The notes: generated by a model from the sequence alone, not told the origin. Numbered from the stretch's first letter, positions 21,503-30,556 are shown. The stretch is 64,000 nt of DNA from Microcella alkalica (GCF_014595885.1 NZ_JABUKC010000002.1:310001-374000); one strand, 5' to 3'. Made by a program: numbers and translations.

Positions 21503-24388
21503 ATGGTCGATCCCCTCGAACCCGACGACGGCGAAACGGTCCTCCCGCCGGGGCCGCGTCGTTCGACCTACACCCCGCCCCCGGTCGGCGCGCGCTACGA
21601 ACCGGGATCGCTGACGGGGGAGCCCGCTCCGATGCCGAGTCCGTCGCCGGCGCCGGTCAGCGCGCCGACGTCGGCTCCGGTCGCTGAGACTTCGCCGGTC
21701 GCGCCGCCGCTCGCCCCGCCGCCCGCCCCGCAGGCGGTCGAGCAGCCCGCGCCGCAGGTCGTGTGGCAGGTCGACAGCGCCCCGCCCGCTGCGGAGCCCG
21801 ACGGCGTCGACGCCCCGGCCCCGGGCATCCCCTCGGCGCAGTCGGTCGCCGAGCAGCTCGGCATCCCGGGGGTGCCCCCGCCGCCCGAGCGCGCCTCGCT
21901 CTCCGACGACGAGCTCGCCGCCGTGCTCGACCCCGCGAAGGCGCCGCCCGGCAGCACCGCCGAGCTCATCGAGCTCTTCGAGCAGCAGCTGACGCTGCGC
22001 GCGCAGGAGGCGCAGCGACTGAGCCTGTGGGAGCAGGCGGTGCGCGAGAGCGGCGTGCCGCACGCCGACGACCTCGTCGAGTCGGTGCGCAGCGGCTTCA
22101 CGGGCGTCATCGATATCGTGCCTCCCGCGGCCGCCGCCGACGACCCGTGGGCCCGGTATCCCGGAGCCTCCGGGCCAGCACCGGCCGACGAGACCGGCGA
22201 CGGTCTGCCGCTCGTGCTGCCGCCGATCGTCGCGGATGCTCCCGCCGAGGCCGTGCCCCCGATCGAGCCGGCGGAGCCCGAGATCGTGGCCGACGACGCG
22301 TCCCTCCCGCCCGATGCCGACAGCGGCAGCGACCCCGGCACCGGCGCCGACGCGCTCGCGCAGGCTCTCGCCGCGTCTCCTCCGCCCTTCGGGCTCGTGC
22401 CCTCGGCGGTCGTGCCGCCACCCGTCACCGACGACGCACCCGGTGCGGCGGCCGATTCGCAGCCGGAGCCCACGCAGGAGCCCGAGCCCACGGAGGAGCC
22501 CGAGCCCACGGAGGAGCCCGCGACGGCCACGCTCGCCGGCTCGGAGCCACCGCCCCTCATTGAACCCGAGCCCCACACCGGAGCCGCAGCGCTCGAGCGC
22601 CTCTTCCTCGACGACGCGTCACCGGCCTCCGCCGAGCAGCCCATCGCCGACACGCCCCGCCCGATGCCCGCCGCTCCTCTCGGTGCGCCGACGGGCCCCA
22701 TCCTGACGAACCCGGCGGCGGTCGCGGCCGCAGCGCTCGGTTTCGACGAGCTGCTGCGCGACCCCGGCCCCGCCGCGGCCAGCTCGAGCGCGAGCCCGGC
22801 GTCCCTGCCACAGGCGATCGCCCCGGGCCCGATCGCCCCGGGCCCGATCGCCCCGACCCCGATCGTCCCGTCGAGCTCGGCCCCTGTCGCGACCGGCTCG
22901 CAGGCGGTCCCCGTCGTCGACTCGGGCGAGCGCACGAACCCGCCGGCGCTCCGCGTGGAGGCCTCCGCGCTCGAGCCGACCCCCGTCGCGCTGCGCGCGG
23001 GCCGCTCGATCCGGCTGTTCTGGCTGTGGTTCGCGGTCACTGCGAGCGTTGTGAGCGTCGGCCTCGGCGGCGTTCTGATCGGCCTCGGCATGAGCCTTCG
23101 GCAGGCGATCCTGTCGGCACTCGTCGGCGTGGCGGTCTCGTTCCTCCCGCTCGGCCTGGGCACGCTCGCCGGCAAGTGGAGCGGCCAGCCGACGATGGTC
23201 GTCTCCCGCGCCACGTTCGGCATCGTCGGCAACCTGCTGCCGGCGACCCTCGCGGTCGTCACGCGCCTGCTGTGGGCGGCGGCCCTGCTCGGGATGCTCG
23301 GCGCGAGCGTCACGGCGGGCCTCCGCGCGGCCGGCATCGCCCAGGCGGTCGACCCGCTCGCGCTCTCCGGCGGCATCGCGACCGCCGGCCTCGTCGTCGC
23401 CGCCGCGATCGCGGGTTTCGGCTTCGGCATGATCGCGATCGTCGCCGCCGTCGCGAGCGTGCTGGCGGGCATCCTCGTCGTGCTCGTGCTCGTCGTGACG
23501 GCACCCGCTCTCGACATGGATGCCGCGCTCGCCATCCCGGACGGCGACTGGTCGCTCGTGGTCACGGGCGCCGTGCTCGTGTTCAGCCTCGTCGGGCTCG
23601 CCTGGGCGAACTCCGCCGGCGACCTCGCCCGCTACCAGGCGAAGGGCACGATCGGCGCGGGGGCGGTGCTCTTCGCCTCGTTCGGCGCGACCCTGCCGGC
23701 CTTCGCCCTCGTCGCGTGGGGTGCCGCGCTCGCGAGCTCCGACCCGGAGCTCGGGGCCGCGCTCGCGACCGACCCGATCGCCGCGCTCGCGGGCCTGCTC
23801 CCGGTCGCGCTCGCCCTGCCGCTCGTGCTCGCGGTCGCCGTGAGCCTGCTGGCAGCCGCGGCCCTCGCGCTCTACTCGGGAGGGTTCGCGCTGCTCGCGA
23901 CGGGCATCCGCACCTCGCGCCCCATGAGCGTCGTCATCGGCGTCGTCGTGACCGGGGCGATCGCGGCGCCGCTCGTGGCGGGCGCCCCCTCGCTCGAGGT
24001 GCTGCTGCGCGACGTGCTGACCACGCTCGCCGTGCCGGTCGCCGCCTGGGCGGGCATCTTCGGCGCGGAGACCATGATCCGCACCCGTCGCGTGCACTCG
24101 CCGTCGCTGCTGCAGTCGGGCGGGGTCTACCCGCCGGTGCGCTGGGTCAACACCGTCATGCTCGTCGTGGCGAGCGTCATCGGCTGGGGCTTCACGAGCG
24201 CGAGCCTCGCCCTGCTCGACGGGCAGGGCTACCTGTGGCGGCTCACGGGGGCGACGGGGCCGGTGGCCGAGAGCGACGCGGGCGTCGCCGCCGCGCTGCT
24301 CATCGGGCTGCTCACGCCGATCGTGGCCGGCATCCCCGCCGTGCGTCGCCTGCAGGAGGCCGAATCGCGCGCGGTGCTCGACTCCTAG
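21503..24388 (+). CDS. NCS1-like (cytosine/purine permease) transporter with a ~500-residue disordered N-terminus
   Basis: A 961-residue protein. Residues 1 to about 495 are Pro/Ala/Glu-rich and without predicted fold, with two blocks of short tandem repeats (PEPTEE and IAPGP, see repeat entries). From about residue 500 comes a transporter core: RSIRLFWLWFAVTASVVSVGLG, LGTLAGKWSGQPTMVVSRATFG and about 12 hydrophobic helices, resembling cytosine/purine/nucleobase permeases. A normal family member has 450-500 residues, so the N-terminal half is an addition. It may act as a cytoplasmic tether or interaction surface. The substrate is unknown. Leaderless spacing supports the ATG at 21503 and therefore the long form. 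Confidence 0.75.
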   Translation: MVDPLEPDDGETVLPPGPRRSTYTPPPVGARYEPGSLTGEPAPMPSPSPAPVSAPTSAPVAETSPVAPPLAPPPAPQAVEQPAPQVVWQVDSAPPAAEPDGVDAPAPGIPSAQSVAEQLGIPGVPPPPERASLSDDELAAVLDPAKAPPGSTAELIELFEQQLTLRAQEAQRLSLWEQAVRESGVPHADDLVESVRSGFTGVIDIVPPAAAADDPWARYPGASGPAPADETGDGLPLVLPPIVADAPAEAVPPIEPAEPEIVADDASLPPDADSGSDPGTGADALAQALAASPPPFGLVPSAVVPPPVTDDAPGAAADSQPEPTQEPEPTEEPEPTEEPATATLAGSEPPPLIEPEPHTGAAALERLFLDDASPASAEQPIADTPRPMPAAPLGAPTGPILTNPAAVAAAALGFDELLRDPGPAAASSSASPASLPQAIAPGPIAPGPIAPTPIVPSSSAPVATGSQAVPVVDSGERTNPPALRVEASALEPTPVALRAGRSIRLFWLWFAVTASVVSVGLGGVLIGLGMSLRQAILSALVGVAVSFLPLGLGTLAGKWSGQPTMVVSRATFGIVGNLLPATLAVVTRLLWAAALLGMLGASVTAGLRAAGIAQAVDPLALSGGIATAGLVVAAAIAGFGFGMIAIVAAVASVLAGILVVLVLVVTAPALDMDAALAIPDGDWSLVVTGAVLVFSLVGLAWANSAGDLARYQAKGTIGAGAVLFASFGATLPAFALVAWGAALASSDPELGAALATDPIAALAGLLPVALALPLVLAVAVSLLAAAALALYSGGFALLATGIRTSRPMSVVIGVVVTGAIAAPLVAGAPSLEVLLRDVLTTLAVPVAAWAGIFGAETMIRTRRVHSPSLLQSGGVYPPVRWVNTVMLVVASVIGWGFTSASLALLDGQGYLWRLTGATGPVAESDAGVAAALLIGLLTPIVAGIPAVRRLQEAESRAVLDS
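22466..22519 (+). repeat. Tandem 18-base repeat, three units, inside the NCS1-like gene
   Basis: Units at 22466-22483, 22484-22501 and 22502-22519 read GAGCCCACGSAGGAGCCC (the last two identical) and encode a Glu-Pro-Thr-rich hexapeptide. Slippage here could change length in steps of six residues without a frameshift. Confidence 0.85.
22816..22860 (+). repeat. Tandem 15-base repeat, three units, inside the NCS1-like gene
   Basis: GATCGCCCCGGGCCC at 22816-22830 and 22831-22845, with a 2-base variant at 22846-22860, encoding repeats of Ile-Ala-Pro-Gly-Pro. A fourth, decayed unit follows. Confidence 0.85.
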
Positions 24389-24391
24389 ACT
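24386..24391 (+). promoter_or_regulatory. -10 box (TAGACT) of the Nif3-like gene, overlapping the upstream stop codon
   Basis: The first three bases are the TAG stop of the NCS1-like gene. Six bases then separate the hexamer from ATG 24398. Confidence 0.55.
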
Positions 24392-24397
24392 GGGAGC

Positions 24398-25255
24398 ATG
24401 CCCCGCACCGTCGCTGACGCCCTCGCCGCGGCCGAGCGGCTCTGGCCGCTCGACGGCGCCGAGGCGTGGGATGCTCCGGGTCTCCTCGCCGGCGATCCTG
24501 CCGCGCCGCTCGAGCGCATCCTGCTCGCGGTCGACGCCGTCGCCGACACCGTCGACGAGGCGGTCGAGCGCCGAGCGCAGCTGCTGCTCGTGCACCACCC
24601 GCTGCTCATGCGCGGCGTGACAACCGTCGCCGAGTCGACCGCGAAGGGCGCCCTGCTCGCGCGGCTCATCCGCGGCGGCTGCGCGCTCGTGGCCGCCCAC
24701 ACCAACGCCGACGTCGTCGAGACCGGCACGAGCGCGCGACTCGCCGAGCTGCTCGGGCTCGAGGGCTCGCGCCCGATCGAGCCGGCGCCGGGGCGCCCCG
24801 AGCGCGGCCTCGGCCGCGTGGGCTCGCTCGCCGAGGCCGAGTCGCTCGAGGCGTTCGCGCGGCGCGTCGCGAGCATCCTGCCGCCGACGGTCGGGGGCGT
24901 GCGGGTCGCGGGGGATCCCGCCCGACCGGTGCGCACCGTCGCCGTCTGCGGGGGAGCGGGCGACTCGCTGCTCGCGCACCCCGCCGTGCGCGCCGCCGAT
25001 GTCTACGTCACCGCCGACCTGCGCCACCACCCCGCGAGCGAGGCGATCGAGACTTCGCTCGTCGCCGGTGGGCCGGCGCTCGTCGACGTCTCGCACTGGG
25101 CGAGCGAGTCGCTGTGGCTCGCGACCGCGGCCGACGAGCTGCGCGCCGCCCTGCCCGACGTCGAGGTCGTCGTGAGCGAGCGACGCACCGACCCCTGGAC
25201 CCTGCTGATCGTGAACGACGCGCCGGCCACCATGGCGCGGAAGGAGCACCCCTGA
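24398..25255 (+). CDS. Nif3-like dinuclear metal centre protein
   Basis: A 285-residue member of the NIF3/YbgI family (GTP cyclohydrolase 1 type 2 fold), a toroid-forming protein with two metal ions. Metal-site motifs are present: LLLVHHPLLMRG near residues 65-76, AAHTNAD near 104-110 and, in the C-terminal part, DLRHHPASEA and VSHWASES. Reaction unknown; hydrolase activity is suspected in the family. It begins the Nif3/zinc-ribbon/RNase H cluster that is conserved in actinobacteria. Its stop TGA shares one base with the next ATG, so the three genes form a coupled operon. Confidence 0.9.
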   Translation: MPRTVADALAAAERLWPLDGAEAWDAPGLLAGDPAAPLERILLAVDAVADTVDEAVERRAQLLLVHHPLLMRGVTTVAESTAKGALLARLIRGGCALVAAHTNADVVETGTSARLAELLGLEGSRPIEPAPGRPERGLGRVGSLAEAESLEAFARRVASILPPTVGGVRVAGDPARPVRTVAVCGGAGDSLLAHPAVRAADVYVTADLRHHPASEAIETSLVAGGPALVDVSHWASESLWLATAADELRAALPDVEVVVSERRTDPWTLLIVNDAPATMARKEHP

Positions 25256-25995
25256 TGGCCCTCACCGCCGCCCCCGAGACGCAGGCCCGCCTGCTCGACC
25301 TGCAGCGGCTCGACACCGCCCTGCAGCAGCTCGCCCACCGCGCGCGCACGCTGCCGGAGCGCGCCGCCGTGACGGCCCTGCAGGAGGACGCGGAGCGCAT
25401 CAAGGCCGCCGTCGTCGAGACGAGCGGGCACCTCGAGGATGCCCGGCGCGAGCTCGGCCGCGTCGAGTCCGACGTCGACCTGGTCGAGAAGCGCATCGCG
25501 CGCGACACCGAGCGCCTGCAGCAGAGCTCGTCGGTGAAGGACATCCAGGGGCTCGAGCACGAGCTCGGCTCGCTGCGGGCCCGCCTGAGCGAGCTCGAGG
25601 AGGTCGAGCTGACCCTCATGGAGCGCATCGAGCTGCTCGAGACCGCCGCGAATGGCGCGAGCGACACGCTGCAGGCGCACACGGCGCGTCGCGAGGTTGC
25701 CGAGCGCGAGCTGCAGGAGGCCGTTCAGGCGATCGAGGCGGAGCGCGCGAGCGTGCAGGCCGAGCGCGACGCCCTCGCCGCCGAGCTGCCGGCCGACCTG
25801 GTCGCTTTGTACGAGAAGCAGCGCGAGCGCTACGGCACGGGCGCCTCGCACCTGCGGGCGCGCGTCTCGAGCGCGAGCGGCGTAACGCTCACCGGCTCCG
25901 ACCTGGAGATGGTGCGGCGCGCCGCGCCCGACGAGGTCATCCTGTGCCCCGACTCGAACGCGATCCTCGTCCGCACGGCGGAGTCGGGGCTGTGA
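25255..25995 (+). CDS. Coiled-coil 'zinc ribbon' family protein (DUF164/CdsZ-like) with degenerate zinc site
   Basis: A 246-residue protein. Residues about 10-180 form a long charged helical hairpin (heptads rich in Glu, Arg and Leu, including SSSVKDIQGLEHELGSL, a family hallmark). The C-terminus should be a ribbon with two CxxC pairs. Here it reads RVSSASGVTLTGSDLEMVRR and DEVILCPDSNAILVRT: only one cysteine remains, so zinc cannot be bound in the usual way. In the family this protein is proposed to act in RNA or protein handling; the role is unsettled. It lies between Nif3 and RNase HI with overlapping stop/start codons on both sides. Confidence 0.85.
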   Translation: MALTAAPETQARLLDLQRLDTALQQLAHRARTLPERAAVTALQEDAERIKAAVVETSGHLEDARRELGRVESDVDLVEKRIARDTERLQQSSSVKDIQGLEHELGSLRARLSELEEVELTLMERIELLETAANGASDTLQAHTARREVAERELQEAVQAIEAERASVQAERDALAAELPADLVALYEKQRERYGTGASHLRARVSSASGVTLTGSDLEMVRRAAPDEVILCPDSNAILVRTAESGL

Positions 25996-26414
25996 CCCGC
26001 GAGCTGCTTGTCGAGGCGGACGGCGGCTCGCGCGGCAACCCCGGCCCCGCCGCCGGGGGTGCTGTCGTGATCGACCCCTCCAGCGGCGAGGTGCTCGCCG
26101 AGGTGGGCGTCTGGGTGGGGACGGCGACCAACAACGTGGCCGAGTACTCGGGGATGCTCGCGGGCGTGCGCCGCGCCCTCGAGATCGATCCGGATGCTCA
26201 GCTGACGATCCGCATGGATTCCAAGCTCGTCGTCGAGCAGATGATGGGCCGCTGGAAGATCAAGCACCCCGCCATGGCCGAGCTCGCCGCCGAAGCCCGT
26301 CAGGCGCTCACCGGTACCCCCGTGCGCTTCGAGTGGGTGCCGCGACTGCAGAACTCGCGCGCCGACAAGTGCGCCAACGACGCCATGGACGCCCGAGCAT
26401 CCTTCTCGCGCTGA
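25992..26414 (+). CDS. rnhA: Ribonuclease HI
   Basis: A 140-residue enzyme that cuts the RNA strand of RNA-DNA hybrids. All four catalytic acids are visible: Asp10 in VEADGGSRGNPGPA, Glu51 in NNVAEYSGML, Asp76 in TIRMDSKLVVEQ and Asp125 in NSRADKCAND. The DGGSRGNPG start is the actinobacterial form. M. tuberculosis has a longer version fused to a phosphatase domain; here only the RNase H domain exists. GTG 25992 overlaps the upstream TGA (GTGA), so translation is coupled. rnpB follows directly. Confidence 0.94.
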   Translation: MTRELLVEADGGSRGNPGPAAGGAVVIDPSSGEVLAEVGVWVGTATNNVAEYSGMLAGVRRALEIDPDAQLTIRMDSKLVVEQMMGRWKIKHPAMAELAAEARQALTGTPVRFEWVPRLQNSRADKCANDAMDARASFSR

Positions 26415-26420
26415 GCGCGC

Positions 26421-26426
26421 TAGCCT
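26421..26426 (+). promoter_or_regulatory. -10 box (TAGCCT) of rnpB
   Basis: TAGCCT lies just after the rnhA stop codon and about seven bases before the expected RNA 5' end near 26433. Confidence 0.5.
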
Positions 26427-26432
26427 GACAGG

Positions 26433-26818
26433 GCAAGTGGGTCGGCCAGACGGTCGCGTCGGAGACACGCCCCCGCGAGGGGGAACGGCTCCGCCGAGGA
26501 ACGTCCGGGCTCCGCAGAGCAGGGCGGTGGGTAACACCCACCCGGAGCAATCCGCGAGAAAGTGCAACAGAGAGCAGACCGCCGCGGGCGCAAGCCTGCG
26601 GTAAGGGTGAAACGGTGGTGTAAGAGACCACCAGGGGCCCGAGTGATCGGGCTCGCTGGGTAAACCTCGCCCGGAGCAAGGTCAGACAGACACCGATGAG
26701 GCTGCTCGCTGAGGTGTCGGGTAGACCGCTGGAGCGTGTCGGCAACGGCTCGCCGAGAGAGATGGCCGTCGAAGGGGAGTGATCCCTGGAACAGAACCCG
26801 GCGTATCGGCCGGCCCGC
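26433..26818 (+). ncRNA. rnpB: RNase P RNA (type A)
   Basis: The catalytic RNA that trims tRNA 5' leaders. Hallmarks in order: helix P1 made by GGGTCGGCC (26439-26447) and GGCCGGCCC (26808-26816); GAGGAACGTCCGGGCTC with the P4 core near 26500; AAGTGCAACAGAGAGCAGACC near 26560; GGTAAGGGTGAAACGGTGG near 26600; GGGTAAACC near 26660; and the P4 partner ACAGAACCCGGC near 26791-26802. Between these lie the GC-rich variable helices expected of actinobacteria. Exact ends are uncertain by a few bases. Confidence 0.96.
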
Positions 26819-26862
26819 TTGCCTCGCTGATGCGCGCCCGGGGGCGTCGACCGGCGTCGTCG

Positions 26863-27597
26863 TCAGGCGATCGTCGTGCCGAGCAGCGAGCCGATCGCGA
26901 AGGTCACCCCGAGGGCGAGCGCGCCGCCGACGAGCACGCGCAGCGTCGGCCGCAGCGCCGGGCTGCCGCCCAGTCGCGCGCCGAGCGCGCCCGTGACGCC
27001 AAGCGCGATGAGGGTGGCGGCGAACGCGACGGGGATGCGCAGCTCGGCCGGCGGGAGCGCGATCGCCAGCATGGGCAGCACCGCCCCCAGCAGGAAGGCC
27101 AGGAACGACGCCCAGGCCGCCTGCCAGGGCTTGAGCACCTCGGTCTCGTCGATGTGCAGCTCGGCCGAGAGGTGGGCCGCGAGCGCGTCGTGGGCGGTGA
27201 GCTCCTCGGCGACGCGCTGCGCCGTCTCGCGCGACAGGCCCTTCGACTCGTAGATCGCGGCGAGCTCGGCGAGCTCCTCCTCGGGCATCTCGGCGAGCTC
27301 GCGCTTCTCCTTCTCGATGAGCGCGGTCTGGCTGTCGCGAGCGCTCGCGACGGAGACGTACTCGCCGAGGGCCATCGAGAACGCACCACCGACGACGGCC
27401 GCGGCTCCCGCGGTGAGGATCGGGGCCAGCTCGCTCGTCGCGCCCGCCACGCCGACCACGACGGCGGCGACCGAGACGATGCCGTCGTTGGCGCCGAGCA
27501 CGCCCGCGCGGAGCTTGTTGAGGCCGTCGCTGAACGCTCCGCGGTCGTGCGGCTCGGCGTCGTGCGCGGCAGGAGTGGCGGGGAGCGGATCCGTCAT
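26863..27597 (-). CDS. VIT1/CCC1-family transporter
   Basis: A 244-residue membrane protein of the vacuolar iron transporter family, which moves Fe(II) or Mn(II) out of the cytoplasm in exchange for protons. Family signatures are LRAGVLGANDGIVSVAAVVVGVAGA (helix 1, in two stretches) and GGAFSMALGEYVSVASARD (helix 2). A cytoplasmic acidic helical segment (KEKRELAEMPEEELAELAAIYE, spanning about 95-118) is the metal-binding hairpin of the family, and three further helices follow. It is transcribed toward rnpB and divergent from the desaturase. Confidence 0.9.
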   Translation of the reverse strand: MTDPLPATPAAHDAEPHDRGAFSDGLNKLRAGVLGANDGIVSVAAVVVGVAGATSELAPILTAGAAAVVGGAFSMALGEYVSVASARDSQTALIEKEKRELAEMPEEELAELAAIYESKGLSRETAQRVAEELTAHDALAAHLSAELHIDETEVLKPWQAAWASFLAFLLGAVLPMLAIALPPAELRIPVAFAATLIALGVTGALGARLGGSPALRPTLRVLVGGALALGVTFAIGSLLGTTIA

Positions 27598-27788
27598 GCG
27601 CGGCAGTCAACCACCGCTCGACGGGCGCTTCAAGGAAGGGGAGGCTATGCACACCGTCGCGGCGCGTCAACCCCGTGACACGTATGCCGGTCTTCGCATG
27701 GGCGGCCACGTAGCGTTGCAGGCATCCACCGGGTTCGCCCGGATGACCGTGGCGGCTGGGAAGTCGGCGATCCGACCGGAAGGCCCCC

Positions 27789-28892
27789 ATGACCTCCCTC
27801 ACCGCACCCTCGATCGGCGCCGTTCGCGCCACCCAGCCTCGCGACCCCGGGCAGCCGCACCCGACGAGCTCGTACTCGGCGCTCATGCGCACCGTGCGCG
27901 ACGCCGGCCTGCTGCGCCGTCGGCGCGGCTTCTACCTCGCCGTCTTCGCGGCCCTCGTCGTCGCCCTGGGCGGTGCGGTCACCGGCTTCGTGCTGCTCGG
28001 CGACACGTGGTACCAGCTGCTCATCGCGGCCGCGCTCGGCATCATCCTCACGCAGATCGCGTTCGTCACCCACGAGGCCTCGCACCGCCAGATCTTCGAA
28101 TCCGGCAAGGCCAACGACCGCGCCGGCCGGTGGCTCGCGGCGGGCGTTGTCGGCATCAGCTACCACTGGTGGATGCACAAGCACTCGCGCCACCACTCCA
28201 AGCCGAACCAGGTCGGCGCCGACCCCGACATCGAGATCGACACGATCCGGTTCACGGCGGCCGACGCCGCCGCCACGCGCGGACCGATCGCGGCCATCAC
28301 GCGGCGGCAGGGCTGGCTCTTCTTCCCGCTGCTGACGCTCGAGGGCCTCAACCTGCACGTGCGCTCGATCGCGAGCCTGTTCGAGAAGGGCCGCATCGAG
28401 GGCCGCGCGCTCGAGCTCACGCTCATCGGGCTGCGACTGAGCCTCTACGTCGCGGTGATCTTCTGGGCGCTCCCGCTCGGCATGGCCTTCGCCTTCCTCG
28501 GCGTGCAGCTGGCCGTGTTCGGCGTCTACATGGGCGCCTCGTTCGCGCCGAACCACAAGGGCATGCCCATCCTGCCCCACGACTCCAAGCTCGACTTCCT
28601 CAGCCGGCAGATCATCACCTCGCGCAACATCAAGGGCGGATGGTGGTCGACGGCGCTGTTCGGCGGCCTCAACCACCAGGTCGAGCACCACCTATTCCCC
28701 AACATGCCGCGCCCGGCGCTGTCGCGTGCTCGCGAGATCACGCGCGACTACGCGCGCCAGCTCGGCATCCCCTACACCGAGGCGGGCATCGGCGAGTCGT
28801 ACCGCATCGTGGTCCGCCACCTCAACGAGGTGGGTCTGCAGGCTCGCGATCCCTTCGACTGCCCGATGGTGAACCGCTTCCGTCGCGCCTAG
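27789..28892 (+). CDS. Membrane fatty acid desaturase
   Basis: A 367-residue di-iron desaturase that inserts a double bond into an acyl chain (acyl-CoA or lipid-bound) and so adjusts membrane fluidity. The three histidine boxes are HEASH (95-99), HKHSRHH (about 130-136) and HQVEHH near residue 298. Four hydrophobic helices flank them. It looks like the DesA3/linoleoyl-CoA desaturase group. Position of the double bond and the electron donor cannot be deduced; no ferredoxin or reductase gene is adjacent. GGAAGG stands six bases before the ATG. Confidence 0.92.
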   Translation: MTSLTAPSIGAVRATQPRDPGQPHPTSSYSALMRTVRDAGLLRRRRGFYLAVFAALVVALGGAVTGFVLLGDTWYQLLIAAALGIILTQIAFVTHEASHRQIFESGKANDRAGRWLAAGVVGISYHWWMHKHSRHHSKPNQVGADPDIEIDTIRFTAADAAATRGPIAAITRRQGWLFFPLLTLEGLNLHVRSIASLFEKGRIEGRALELTLIGLRLSLYVAVIFWALPLGMAFAFLGVQLAVFGVYMGASFAPNHKGMPILPHDSKLDFLSRQIITSRNIKGGWWSTALFGGLNHQVEHHLFPNMPRPALSRAREITRDYARQLGIPYTEAGIGESYRIVVRHLNEVGLQARDPFDCPMVNRFRRA

Positions 28893-28903
28893 CGCGGCGC
28901 CCG

Positions 28904-29650
28904 TCAGAGGGGGCGGTGCGCGAGCGCGGCCGCGCCCATGATGCCGGCGTTGTTGCGCAGCGTCGCCGGCACGATCGGGGTGCGCAGCCGCAGCAGCGGT
29001 AGGAACTGCTCGTGGTGCTTCGACACGCCGCCGCCGACGACGAGCAGCTGGGGTGAGAACAGGAACTCCACGTGGGCGTAGAAGCGCTGCAGGCGCTGCG
29101 CCCACGCCTCGAACGTGAGCTCCTGCCGCTCGCGCACGCCGTTCGACGCCCAGTGCTCGACGTCGTCGCCGTCGAGCACGAGGTGCCCGAGCTCGGTGTT
29201 CGGGATCAGCGTGCCGTCGAACAGGAAGGCGCTGCCGATGCCGGTGCCGAGGGTGGTCAGGATGGTGAGCCCCGGCTGGCCGGCTGCGGCGCCGTAGCGG
29301 GCCTCCGCGACGCCCGCCGCGTCCGCGTCGTTGACGAAGTGGATGCTGCGCCCCAGCTCGGCCTCGAACAGCTGCTCCGCCTCGAGTCCGATCCACTGCT
29401 CGCTGACGTTGGCGGCCGACATTGTGCGGCCCTCCAGCACGATCGCGGGGAAGCAGACCCCGACGGGTGCCTCGGCGGGAGCATCCAGCTCGGCCAGGAT
29501 CTCGACCGTCTGCGCGACGATCGCGTCCGGTGCGCCGCCGGGCGGGGTCGGTCGCTTCACGCGCTCGCTCACGAGCGCGCCCGTGCCGAGGTCGACGAGC
29601 GCCCCCTTGATGCCGGTGCCGCCGATGTCGATGCCGACTGCGAGGGTCAT
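28904..29650 (-). CDS. ppgK: Polyphosphate glucokinase
   Basis: A 248-residue ROK-family kinase that phosphorylates glucose with polyphosphate (or ATP) as donor. VGIDIGGTGIKGALVDL at the N-terminus is the phosphate-binding loop, FVNDADAAGVAEARYG carries the catalytic Asp, TTLGTGIGSA is the second phosphate loop, and ELGHLVLDG is present instead of the zinc-binding ROK motif, as expected for PpgK. It precedes map on the minus strand in reading order (map upstream, ppgK downstream, 39 bases apart), so the two may share a transcript. Confidence 0.94.
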   Translation of the reverse strand: MTLAVGIDIGGTGIKGALVDLGTGALVSERVKRPTPPGGAPDAIVAQTVEILAELDAPAEAPVGVCFPAIVLEGRTMSAANVSEQWIGLEAEQLFEAELGRSIHFVNDADAAGVAEARYGAAAGQPGLTILTTLGTGIGSAFLFDGTLIPNTELGHLVLDGDDVEHWASNGVRERQELTFEAWAQRLQRFYAHVEFLFSPQLLVVGGGVSKHHEQFLPLLRLRTPIVPATLRNNAGIMGAAALAHRPL

Positions 29651-29689
29651 GCGCTGCGTCCTTCCGGGGCGGGTGTCGGGGCAGAGGTG

Positions 29690-30556
29690 TCAGGGCAGAG
29701 TGAGGATCTCGGCGCCGCGCTCGGTGACGACGAGCGTGTGCTCGAACTGGGCCGACAGCGACTTGTCCTTCGTCGTGACCGTCCAGTCGTCGGGCCAGAG
29801 ATCCCACTCGATCGTGCCGAGCGTGAGCATGGGTTCGATCGTGAAGACCATGCCGACCTCCATGACGGTGTCGAACTGCGGCGCGGCGTCGTAGTGCGGC
29901 ACGATGAGCCCGGAGTGGAACGAGCGCCCGACGCCGTGCCCCGTGAAGTCGCGCACGACGCCGTAGCCGAAGCGCTTGGCGTACGCCTCGATCGCGCGGC
30001 CGATCACGTTGATCTGCCGCCCGGGCGCGACGGCCCTGATGCCGCGGTGGAGGGCCTCCTGCGTGCGCTCGACGAGCAGGCGGGCATCCTCGCTCGGCTC
30101 GCCGGCCAGGAAGGTCTTGTTGAGGTCGCCGTGCACGCCGTTCTTGAAGGCCGTGATATCGATGTTGACGATGTCGCCGTCGGCGATGACGGTGTCGTCG
30201 GGGATGCCGTGGCAGATGACCTCGTTGAGGCTCGTGCAGCACGACTTCGGGAAGCCGCGGTAGCCGAGCGTCGACGGGTAGGCGCCGTGGTCGAGCAGGA
30301 ACTCGTGCGCGATGCGGTCGAGCTGGTCGGTCGTCACGCCCGGCGCGATCGCGGCGCCGACGGCCTCGACGGCCTGCGCGGCGATGCGGCCCGACTCGCG
30401 GATGAGCTCGATCGTCTCGGCGTCGTAGACGTCGCCGCCGACGTGCGGGGGCGGGGCCGCCTTGCCGACGTAGGGAGGGCGCGGGATGCCCGCCGGAACC
30501 TGACGCTGCGGTGAGAGCCGCCCGGCGATGAGGTGGCCGGAGGCGTCGCGAGGCAT
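29690..30556 (-). CDS. map: Methionine aminopeptidase, type I
   Basis: A 288-residue enzyme removing N-terminal Met from new proteins. The five metal ligands are in their usual settings: [10 protein letters not shown] (Asp), [10 protein letters not shown] (Asp), [12 protein letters not shown] (His), [10 protein letters not shown] (Glu) and [14 protein letters not shown] (Glu). The N-terminal extension of about 40 residues (Pro-rich, [17 protein letters not shown]) resembles the SH3-binding-type extension of actinobacterial MapB. The start at 30556 fits leaderless spacing: TAGACT at 30569-30564 and seven bases to ATG. Longer in-frame readings upstream lack similarity. Confidence 0.95.
   Translation of the reverse strand: MPRDASGHLIAGRLSPQRQVPAGIPRPPYVGKAAPPPHVGGDVYDAETIELIRESGRIAAQAVEAVGAAIAPGVTTDQLDRIAHEFLLDHGAYPSTLGYRGFPKSCCTSLNEVICHGIPDDTVIADGDIVNIDITAFKNGVHGDLNKTFLAGEPSEDARLLVERTQEALHRGIRAVAPGRQINVIGRAIEAYAKRFGYGVVRDFTGHGVGRSFHSGLIVPHYDAAPQFDTVMEVGMVFTIEPMLTLGTIEWDLWPDDWTVTTKDKSLSAQFEHTLVVTERGAEILTLP

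Noticed and set aside
22619-25249. Very long open frames on the strand opposite to real genes (for example here, 7385-8809, 10762-12069, 27645-28691)
   Set aside because: They are by-products of high third-position GC. Their translations are Arg/Ala/Asp-rich without family motifs, while the opposite strand encodes clearly recognisable proteins.
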